Origin: Pantanalinema sp. GBBB05
GTDB lineage: Bacteria > Cyanobacteriota > Cyanobacteriia > Leptolyngbyales > Leptolyngbyaceae
Length of the DNA stretch: 64,000 nucleotides
NCBI GenBank assembly: GCA_016743235.1
Contig: VRZD01000018.1
Span: 62,001-126,000, forward strand
Direction of reading: 5' to 3'
Positions 29,318 through 36,615 of this stretch are shown piece by piece. The translations under genes and the position numbers were made by a program. Within the stretch, counting starts at the first letter, position 1. Every line of letters starts with the position of its first letter. The notes under the pieces are model-generated. The model had not been told where the DNA came from. It saw only the letters and a program-made list of their open reading frames with translations, and did no database searches.

Positions 29318-30487
29318 TTAAAGAACGATTTCTGCTGATTTAGATGGAGGTTCATGACTTCCTTTGAGCGTGAAGTAGAATGTCGTACCCACTCCCACTT
29401 GAGATTCGACCCAGATCTGCCCATCCTGGTTTTCCACGATTTTCTTACAAGTTGCAAGCCCAATGCCAGAACCAGGATACTGTCGGGTATTATTGAGACG
29501 GTTAAAGGCTTCAAATATATGTTTGAGATGTTCAGGCGCAATGCCGATGCCATTATCATGAATCCCAAAACACCAGTTCTGGGCTTGTCGTTGGACAGCA
29601 ATTTTGACTTGGGGAATGCTATCTGCACTGACGAATTTGATCGCATTAGCAATTAAGTTTTGAAATAGCTGCACTAATTGGGTTTCGTTACCCTGAACAA
29701 CCGGTAAAGTATCAGCTACGACGATCGCCCGTTTTTCTAGAATTGTCATGTGTAGATTAGTTAATACTTGCGCCAACACGGCATTACAATCTACTGGATC
29801 TAACACTTGTGGAGATTTGCCAACTCTGGCATAGGTAAGTAAATCTTGAATCAGGCGTTGCATTTGTTTACCCGAATCAAGAATTTGTTGTAAATACTCG
29901 TGAGTACTGTAGTCTAAGCTATGACCTGATTTCATCAAGATCAGCTTGACGAAGCCCGTTACACTTTGTAACGGCTGTTGTAAATCATGGGAAACCACAT
30001 AGGCAAATTGTTCTAATTCGCGATTGGAACGAGCTAGTTCTTCGTTCTGAGCGATCAATTGAGCCTGCTGGGCAATTAACTGATTGCGGAGTCGTTGTAA
30101 TTGCAGGTGATGTTCAATTCTGGCTAAGACTTCTGCGGCTTCAAAGGGTTTAGTCACGTAATCTGCCCCACCAGCAGAGAATGCCTTCACTTTATCGATC
30201 GAGTCTTGCAGGGCACTGAGAAAAATGATTGGAATATCCCGGGTAGCCGCATTTGTCTTGAGCGTGGTACAAACTTCGTAGCCACTCATTTCTGGCATCC
30301 GGATATCTAGCAAAATCAAGTCAGGTGGCACGGCCTGAATTGATTTTAGGGCTAGAGAAGCACTAGGTGATAAACGCACACAATAGCCCTGTTTAGAGAG
30401 CATTTCAGCTAATAGATGTAGATTAGCAGGCGTGTCATCAATGACTAAAATATTTCCCTTAGGCAGTGTAGGATCTGTATCGACCAT
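29318..30487 (-). CDS. REC-HisKA-HATPase sensor kinase, inverted paralogue of the 28087 gene
   Basis: 389 residues with the same order as the convergent neighbour: receiver (LLDIRMPEMSG), coiled coil with a short QLIAQQAQLIAQ repeat, HisKA FAYVVSHDLQQPLQSVTGF, HATPase_c (LFQNLIANAIKF; DNGIGIA; GSGIGLATCKKIVE). The H-box stretch is identical in the two, so they arose by duplication with inversion. The 118 bp between the stops holds a 14-bp palindrome (AAAACAGCTGTTTT, 29227-29240) that may help end both transcripts. The plus-strand frame opposite its C-terminus is a shadow. Confidence 0.93.
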   Translation of the reverse strand: MVDTDPTLPKGNILVIDDTPANLHLLAEMLSKQGYCVRLSPSASLALKSIQAVPPDLILLDIRMPEMSGYEVCTTLKTNAATRDIPIIFLSALQDSIDKVKAFSAGGADYVTKPFEAAEVLARIEHHLQLQRLRNQLIAQQAQLIAQNEELARSNRELEQFAYVVSHDLQQPLQSVTGFVKLILMKSGHSLDYSTHEYLQQILDSGKQMQRLIQDLLTYARVGKSPQVLDPVDCNAVLAQVLTNLHMTILEKRAIVVADTLPVVQGNETQLVQLFQNLIANAIKFVSADSIPQVKIAVQRQAQNWCFGIHDNGIGIAPEHLKHIFEAFNRLNNTRQYPGSGIGLATCKKIVENQDGQIWVESQVGVGTTFYFTLKGSHEPPSKSAEIVL

Positions 30488-30918
30488 GCTGAGGTCATTC
30501 CAGAAAGGCTTAAGAATAATATTACCGAAAAAGAATAAGAGAGTTATAAGCTAGATGAAGCAATCATAAGTCTTCGCCCCAAAGAATAAAATAGTTGTGA
30601 AAGAATACCAGATTTAGAGCTAACTCCCTCTTGGCTCAGGCAAGATAATAAAGGATAGTTCTAGGGTGGCTGTGTGATAAAGATGAGCAAGGTGATGAGC
30701 GAAAAAGATACTACTCTGTAGGGTAGAGCATTCGGTCGGTCAGCGCTTAAACTGACCTAAAGTTTTTATAGAACTGCTTGCCCAATGGCTGAATGCCTTG
30801 CATCCGTTATGCCAAGTCCCTACAACTACAGGTATAACCCTTTCTAACATAGCTCGCCTCAGCCCTCAGTATGGCGGCGATCGCAATCTCCCATCTCAAA
30901 AGAGCTTGGTTTAATCCT
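30488..30918. other. Divergent intergenic region, 431 bp
   Basis: Lies between the starts of the minus-strand kinase (30487) and the plus-strand OmpR-HPt gene (30919), so it must hold promoters for both. No RNA gene or conserved repeat was recognised. An in-frame ATG at 30871 would lengthen the regulator by 16 residues (AAIAISHLK...) but lacks a ribosome site. Confidence 0.4.
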
Positions 30919-32484
30919 ATGCGACTGCTGTTGGTAGAAGATGATGAAGTATTAGCCCGGCAATTAGTAGCAAAACTAGCCGCTCAACATTATGCAGTAG
31001 ATCTAGCCTGTGACGGTGAGGCAGGTTGGGATTACACCCAAGCCGTCTCGTATCAATTGATTGTGTTGGACGTCGGACTACCTAAGCTAGATGGCATTTC
31101 CCTGTGCCGGAAACTACGCCACCACAACTATCAAGGCTCGATCTTACTGTTAACGGCGAAAGGCGACGATGCCGACAAGGTGAAAGGGTTAGATGCAGGA
31201 GCTGATGACTATGTCGTTAAACCCTGCACGACTGAGGAACTTTGCGCTCGGATTCGTGCCTTGCTTCGTCGAATGGGGCAAGCAGAGCAATTAATTTTGA
31301 CCTGGGGTGATCTACGGTTAGATCCCAGTGTTTGCAAGGTTACCTATCATGATCACTGCCTATCCATCACGCCTAAAGGGTATGCTTTACTAGAACTATT
31401 TTTGCGCTATCCTCAGCGGGTATTTAGCCGAAGTCGTCTGCTAGAAGAACTGTGGAATTTTAATGATCCACCAGATGAAAGTACAGTTAGAGCCCATATT
31501 AAATTGCTGCGCCAACAGTTAAAGGCAGCAGGGATAGAGGAAGAGGTCATCGAAACAGTATATGGATTAGGGTATCGGTTAAAGCCACGCTCTAGTTCGG
31601 ATACTGCTGTTCTACCTGAAACTTCAGGTTCAGTTCGGGAGGCCACAACTGAAATTTGGCAGCAAGTTAAAGACCCATTTTTGGAACGATTAAGTTTCAT
31701 TGAACAGGCGATCGCGACATTTCAAGCGGGAACCCATTCAGAACTGCTGCGGTCCCAGGCTGAGCAAGCTGCCCATAAGCTGGCAGGATCGCTAGGCATG
31801 TTTGGCTACCATGAGGGATCTCGATTGAGTCGGAACATCGAGCAAGGCTGCCAATTTTTGTACACGCCAAATTTGTTATCCCGGCTACAGCAGTGGGTGG
31901 AACAACTCCATCAGGAAATTCATACTGCCCCAACCACAACTCCGACCGAACTAGGAGGTCAATCGACAAACACTACTGGTCTTACAGATAATTTGATTCT
32001 GTTCTCTACTCCAGCAGAACAGGCGATCGTCTCTGGTAGCCAGCCATCAACGGTAGAAGCGCGCATTTTAGCAGTGGATGATGATCCAGTGCTGCTGAAA
32101 GGATTGCAGCAAATGTTGTCTAAGTGGGGCATGGAATTGTTAACGCTACAAACGGCAGAACAGTTCTGGTATAGCTTGGTAGACTATGCTCCCGATCTAG
32201 TAATTTTAGATGTTGATCTATCCGGGTGTAGTGGAATTGACCTCTGCCATGCTATTCGTCAAGATAACCGTTGGAATGCTCTACCCATCTTGTTCTTATC
32301 CGCCCACCGTAACCCCGAAACAATTCATCAGCTCTATGCGGCTGGAGCGGATGACTATATTGCTAAACCGTTTACCGAACCAGAGCTAGTAACTCGGATT
32401 TTGAACCGTTTAGAACGCCATCGGTTAATTCGCCTCCATAGTCTACGTTATGACCAGGATGTTAATAGTGAGACGCGAGCATGA
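30919..32484 (+). CDS. OmpR-type response regulator with HPt and second receiver (REC-wHTH-HPt-REC)
   Basis: I start it at ATG 30919 (MRLLLVEDDE) because this matches the start of the paralogue at 9007; the ATG at 30871 precedes an unrelated stretch. Order: REC1 (~1-118, VLDVGLPKLDG), winged helix (~125-225), HPt (His 286 in AHKLAGSLGMFGY), and REC2 (~381-503, ILDVDLSGCSG, in which the usual MP after the Asp is replaced by LS). It lacks the extra receiver and GGDEF of the 9007 gene. It ends in ATGA with the next receiver gene, implying translational coupling. It should bind DNA when phosphorylated and relay phosphate through its HPt. Confidence 0.92.
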   Translation: MRLLLVEDDEVLARQLVAKLAAQHYAVDLACDGEAGWDYTQAVSYQLIVLDVGLPKLDGISLCRKLRHHNYQGSILLLTAKGDDADKVKGLDAGADDYVVKPCTTEELCARIRALLRRMGQAEQLILTWGDLRLDPSVCKVTYHDHCLSITPKGYALLELFLRYPQRVFSRSRLLEELWNFNDPPDESTVRAHIKLLRQQLKAAGIEEEVIETVYGLGYRLKPRSSSDTAVLPETSGSVREATTEIWQQVKDPFLERLSFIEQAIATFQAGTHSELLRSQAEQAAHKLAGSLGMFGYHEGSRLSRNIEQGCQFLYTPNLLSRLQQWVEQLHQEIHTAPTTTPTELGGQSTNTTGLTDNLILFSTPAEQAIVSGSQPSTVEARILAVDDDPVLLKGLQQMLSKWGMELLTLQTAEQFWYSLVDYAPDLVILDVDLSGCSGIDLCHAIRQDNRWNALPILFLSAHRNPETIHQLYAAGADDYIAKPFTEPELVTRILNRLERHRLIRLHSLRYDQDVNSETRA

Positions 32485-32861
32485 GCACAAAGCGGATCTT
32501 AGTCATTGATGATGAATTTGCCGTTCTCAAAATTATTGAGGCGAGTTTGAAGTTAACTCGCCAATGGGAGGTTCTGGTGGCAGAATCCGGGAAGGAAGGG
32601 TTAGCGATCGCCCAGACCGAACTCCTGAATGCCATTCTTTTGGATGTGATGATGCCGGGAATGAATGCATTAGCCATCTTGAAAGAATTACAGCAATCAC
32701 CGAGGACACAGGCAATCCCAGTCATTCTGCTAACGGCAACGGTTGAAATCGCCAGGCAACCTGAATATGTCCAATCTGGTGCTAAAGCAGTTGTCATTAA
32801 ACCCTTTGATCCAGAAGTGTTACCTGTGCAGATTGAAACAGCATTAGGTTGGAACAGTTAG
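32481..32861 (+). CDS. Single-domain response regulator (CheY-like)
   Basis: A 126-residue receiver (VIDDEFAV, LLDVMMPGMNA, TAT, IKPFDP). It overlaps the end of the OmpR-HPt gene by four bases (ATGA) and is a paralogue of the receiver at 11609. A natural partner for the HPt encoded just upstream. The stop is directly followed by the stop of a minus-strand PAS gene with no spacer, so no room exists for an independent terminator. Confidence 0.92.
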   Translation: MSTKRILVIDDEFAVLKIIEASLKLTRQWEVLVAESGKEGLAIAQTELLNAILLDVMMPGMNALAILKELQQSPRTQAIPVILLTATVEIARQPEYVQSGAKAVVIKPFDPEVLPVQIETALGWNS

Positions 32862-33539
32862 TCACAGATGAAGAGTGGCTATTTTGGTTAGCGGATCTGA
32901 TGCCGACGGTCCCAGTTCACCTGACTCAAATGATGATAATGAGGGAGCTTGAGCTTTTGACGGTACGTCCAGTTGCTGCTGCTCATATAAGCCAGTTTGC
33001 CGCTCAGTGATCTCTTCGATCAACGTCAATACATATTGAGATTGACTTGAGCCATTCAGGATGGCTGTTTTACGAATCTGTAACGTTTTGGCTTCTCCTT
33101 GCTTGGTTAGAATTGGCGCTTTGGGAATCGTCAAAACCTGGGGATAGGTTAACAGTTCGAGATCGTTCCGAACGAAAAGATCGGCCTGTGCTGGCGGAAA
33201 TAAGTCATAGGCTGTTTTACCTAAAGCCTCAGATGCGGTATATCCCAGAATCCGAGTGCTGGCTAAGTTCCACACTACATATTTAGACTCTACAACTTCT
33301 TTAACAATCAGCCCGATCGGCAAATTTTCTAGAACTAGCGCTGACAAATCTTGGCTCGCCAGGGTTTCAGTTTCAGCCGCCCTAAATTCTAAAATAATTT
33401 CTTTGAGTAGAGCTTCTTTTTCAGCATTGGTTCTTTCTAACCAATCTAAAGCCGCTTCAGTACGATCGAGCTTCCTTTGCAGAATTTGATTTGCTCTTTC
33501 CAGCTCTTGTAGTCTTCTTTCATATTCTGGACTATCCAT
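32862..33539 (-). CDS. Coiled-coil PAS-domain protein without output domain
   Basis: 225 residues: a coiled coil (~1-62), one PAS domain (~70-180; NLPIGLIV, WNLASTRILGYTASEALGK, LTLIEEITERQ) and a disordered Ser/Pro-rich C-terminus. There is no kinase, cyclase or DNA-binding domain, so it may act as a sensor subunit that pairs with another coiled-coil protein. Its stop codon abuts that of the receiver at 32861 on the other strand. Confidence 0.85.
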   Translation of the reverse strand: MDSPEYERRLQELERANQILQRKLDRTEAALDWLERTNAEKEALLKEIILEFRAAETETLASQDLSALVLENLPIGLIVKEVVESKYVVWNLASTRILGYTASEALGKTAYDLFPPAQADLFVRNDLELLTYPQVLTIPKAPILTKQGEAKTLQIRKTAILNGSSQSQYVLTLIEEITERQTGLYEQQQLDVPSKAQAPSLSSFESGELGPSASDPLTKIATLHL

Positions 33540-33867
33540 AAACCCACCTTTCCCCTATCGCATAGCATCCTAATTTGGATGGCTAAAGGAAGTACTGAGG
33601 AGAGGGCTTTATCCAACTTGTGTCAACAACGCCAACTAAATTAGGATGCTTGTACCTACTCTAATCAAAGGGTGTGAAATTCCTGTGAAAGGCTACCAGA
33701 CAGAGTAACAGGGGCTAGCCGCATCCACCTATGAGCCTGTAGGCACTGGGGATTAATCAACCTCAAACTTAGAAGCAATTTTCTATATTCACAGGATTTT
33801 CACAGTGTTAATGGCATAGTGTTGGTCAGTAATTAAGTCAAATTTGCATTCAACTGAGGGTGGCAGA
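33540..33867. other. Divergent intergenic region, 328 bp
   Basis: Separates the PAS gene (minus) from the HisKA-EAL gene (plus). A direct or partly inverted pair of phrases (CATCCTAATTTGGA near 33567; AACTAAATTAGGATG near 33634) could be a regulatory palindrome about 70 bp apart. AT-rich sequence near 33780-33830 probably holds the promoter of the EAL gene. No gene seen. Confidence 0.35.
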
Positions 33868-34944
33868 ATGCTCAAATGGAAGGTTGCTGAGCAGATTGAG
33901 CAAATTGAGCTGACATTAGCCGAGATCAATAGTGACCCGAATGAAAACACACTTCACCCATTTAACGTTCTTTTAGGCCATGAGTTGCGAACGCCATTAA
34001 CCTCAATTCATGGCGTATTGAGTCTTCTACAAAGCGGCAAGTTAGATACCCAAACAGAGGAAGGTCAAGCTTTATTAGAGTTAGCCGTCCAAAGTACAAA
34101 TCGTTTGGTGCGGTTAGCCAAAGCGCTTGAGCATAAATCTGTGCCTTCACTGACAATTTGGTCCACAGCCGATGTTGAAAGATTACAGTTAGCTAATGAT
34201 CTTTATTCGGCTTTAGAAGGTCAAGAAATCTTAGTTTTTTATCAGCCAATTGTATCTTTAGCAACCAATCAAATTATTGGCTTTGAAGCACTATCACGCT
34301 GGCAACATCCAACTAAAGGCTTGATTCCACCCGGAATTTTTATTCCCATTGCAGAGGAAACAGGTTTGATTCATCGTTTGGGAAACTGGGTGTTGAAACA
34401 AGCCTGCCAACAATTATCAATGTGGCAACACCAGTACCCAAGTAGCTCACCTTTGACGATGAGTGTGAATCTCTCTGGTCATCAGCTATTGCAAAAAACT
34501 CCACCTGGTGTAGTCGAGCAAATTTTACATGAGACTGGGGTTAGTGCCCATCTCCTAGGGTTAGAGATCACGGAGGGGGCTTTAATTGGGAATCAAGAGG
34601 AGATCACAAAAGTTCTGTTGAGCTTGAAGTCGATCGGAGTTCAGTTAGATATTGATGATTTCGGTACAGGCTATTCATCATTTGCCCGACTGCAATCTTT
34701 ACCGATCAATCGATTAAAGCTCGATCGGGCTTTTGTTAGCCAAAAGCAGTGGATTGTGATTGAAGGTATTATTTGTTTAGCTTCCAGTTTAGAGTTAGAT
34801 GTCATTGTAGAAGGGGTAGAAACCCAAGAAGATCTATTAGCACTTAAGCAAACAGGTTGTCAGAAAGTTCAAGGCTATCTGTTTTCGCGTCCAGTCAATA
34901 GTCAGGATGCCGAGAACTTAATTGCTGTCCAGTCCAACTTGTAA
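33868..34944 (+). CDS. HisKA-EAL fusion, second copy
   Basis: ATG 33868 is preceded by GAGG at 33856-33859, a better start than the in-frame TTG eight codons upstream. HisKA (~28-90): GHELRTPLTSIHGVLSLL with His 38. No HATPase_c follows. The EAL domain (~115-355) keeps FEALSRW (Glu 140), MSVNLSGHQL, LEITEG, IDDFGTGYSS, LKLDRAF, VEGVET and QGYLFSRP, so activity as a c-di-GMP phosphodiesterase is likely. It is 32 bp upstream of a third copy and downstream of the OmpR-HPt/REC pair, though a minus-strand PAS gene intervenes. Confidence 0.9.
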   Translation: MLKWKVAEQIEQIELTLAEINSDPNENTLHPFNVLLGHELRTPLTSIHGVLSLLQSGKLDTQTEEGQALLELAVQSTNRLVRLAKALEHKSVPSLTIWSTADVERLQLANDLYSALEGQEILVFYQPIVSLATNQIIGFEALSRWQHPTKGLIPPGIFIPIAEETGLIHRLGNWVLKQACQQLSMWQHQYPSSSPLTMSVNLSGHQLLQKTPPGVVEQILHETGVSAHLLGLEITEGALIGNQEEITKVLLSLKSIGVQLDIDDFGTGYSSFARLQSLPINRLKLDRAFVSQKQWIVIEGIICLASSLELDVIVEGVETQEDLLALKQTGCQKVQGYLFSRPVNSQDAENLIAVQSNL

Positions 34945-34976
34945 CCTCAATCTTACCTCTAGCAGGAGTCACCTGT

Positions 34977-36068
34977 ATGAGACAAACGAGTGATATTCAA
35001 CGGTTTGGCTTCCAGCAAGAATACTTTTTCGATGTTGTGGTTGCTGATCAATTTCCTAATTTAGTTGACTTGATCAGTCATGAGATGCGAACACCTCTGA
35101 CCTCACTGCTTGGAGTTCTAGAACTATTAAACAGTGGTCACTTCGGTACGCTTTCCGAAGAAGGTAAACACTTCTTAGAGATTGCAATGCGTAGTGTCTA
35201 TCGGCTAAAACGTCTAGCTGATGCCATCTCAAACGAGCCAGCAATTTCAATGACGATTTTGCCTAGCAATAAACTTACAGAACTACAGTTGGAAAATGAT
35301 TTTTCATCTGCCTTTGATCGTCATGAGATGCGGCTTTGCTATCAGCCCGTTATAGCGATCGAAACGAGTGAAATCATTGGATTTGAAGCTATAGCTCAGT
35401 GGCATCATAGGGATAAGGGTTGGCTTCCTCCTCACGTTGTGATTCCCTTAGCTGAGAAAACTGGACTGATTCATCAATTAGGAATTTGGAGTCTTGAGGA
35501 AGCCTGTCGTCAGCTCCAGATTTGGCAGCAACAATTTGTTCGTCATTCCCCGTTGACAATTAGTGTAAATTTATCTGCTTTACAACTTTGTCAAAACGAT
35601 TTGGTAGAACAAATTCAACGAATTTTGTTAGCCAGGAATATTGATCCTCGCTGTTTAATATTGAAAATTACCGAAGGAGATTTACTGAAAAACTATGAAG
35701 TAGAAATCGCCATTTTATCTCAATTGCGTACTTTGGGTATTCAAATTTATATTGATGACTTTGGTATCGCTTACTCACTATTAGGACATCTTAAGGATTT
35801 TCCAGTCGATATTCTGAAGATTGATCGCACTTTTATTCGAGACCAGAATTGGATCATGAGTGAGGTGATCTTACTGATCGCAGAGCGGTTAGGACTAAAA
35901 GTGATTGCTGAGGGAGTAGAGACATTAGAAGAACTACGATCGCTACAGGCACTGGGATGCAAACAAATGCAAGGTTACTTCTTTTCTCAACCTGTTGATC
36001 GTCAGGCGGCTAGCCTATTGCTGGCAACAATGTCTAAGTTACAGGGGCAGATTTTGCCATTAAATTAG
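34977..36068 (+). CDS. HisKA-EAL fusion, third copy with degenerate EAL motifs
   Basis: HisKA (~25-88): SHEMRTPLTSLLGVLELL with His 35. In the EAL domain (~113-355) signature residues have drifted: EAL is EAI (FEAIAQW, Glu 137), the metal loop DDFGTGYSS is DDFGIAYSLL, and LEITES is LKITEG. ISVNLSALQL, LKIDRTF, AEGVET and QGYFFSQP remain. The loop change suggests weak or lost catalysis, perhaps leaving a c-di-GMP-binding or partner role. It follows the second copy by 32 bp in an operon. Confidence 0.88.
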   Translation: MRQTSDIQRFGFQQEYFFDVVVADQFPNLVDLISHEMRTPLTSLLGVLELLNSGHFGTLSEEGKHFLEIAMRSVYRLKRLADAISNEPAISMTILPSNKLTELQLENDFSSAFDRHEMRLCYQPVIAIETSEIIGFEAIAQWHHRDKGWLPPHVVIPLAEKTGLIHQLGIWSLEEACRQLQIWQQQFVRHSPLTISVNLSALQLCQNDLVEQIQRILLARNIDPRCLILKITEGDLLKNYEVEIAILSQLRTLGIQIYIDDFGIAYSLLGHLKDFPVDILKIDRTFIRDQNWIMSEVILLIAERLGLKVIAEGVETLEELRSLQALGCKQMQGYFFSQPVDRQAASLLLATMSKLQGQILPLN

Positions 36069-36615
36069 TAGCTACAGCGGTGGGCGCAAAGTGGTTTTAT
36101 GGACCTCTTAGCATAACAGCTATAAGCTGAATTTAAGTTCAAATTAAATGAAACGCTTTTGCACTGTCAAGCGTTATTTGGCGCAATACTGAGCGTCACA
36201 AGTTTTCCACAAATATTCGTCTATGTTGAAAGTATAGTTTTATACTGGTTAAATAGCTCAATATTAGTAAGTAGCAGGATGGGTAATATAGCCTTTCCAG
36301 TTTTAGCTACTATTTTACTGCAAATCCAGTTAGGTGGTTGCATCGACTTTAATAGAGAATACAACCTCTATACGGTGGCAAAACTGAGATAGGACGCAAT
36401 CGATTTTGTGTGGGAAATATTGCATAGTTGATACTGTTCAATATTCCCTTTTAATCCTTCAAACGCTCTTAAATGTTAGTGGCTACTAACTCTGAAGTGT
36501 TCACGACTTTAAGACTACTAAAGCTAATCAGAATGTGCTATTGAAACTACCTCAAAGGGATTGTACGCGTTATTGCAGTGCTAACTAATCAGGCATTGAT
36601 TAGAGAACGCAACGA
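36069..36615. other. Intergenic region, 547 bp, with weak hairpin
   Basis: No convincing gene. A 7-bp stem (AACGCTT 36152-36158, AAGCGTT 36169-36175, 10-nt loop, then ATTT) may end the EAL operon but has a poor T-run. A 77-codon frame from TTG 36159 has no ribosome site and overlaps this hairpin. The part before 36616 presumably holds the promoter of the CHAT gene. Confidence 0.35.

Noticed and set aside
29354..29656. A 100-codon plus-strand frame opposite the kinase at 29318
   Set aside because: Shadow of the HATPase_c domain on the other strand.
36159..36392. A 77-codon frame from TTG between the EAL and CHAT genes
   Set aside because: No ribosome site, starts inside a hairpin, and its residues look like random AT-rich translation.
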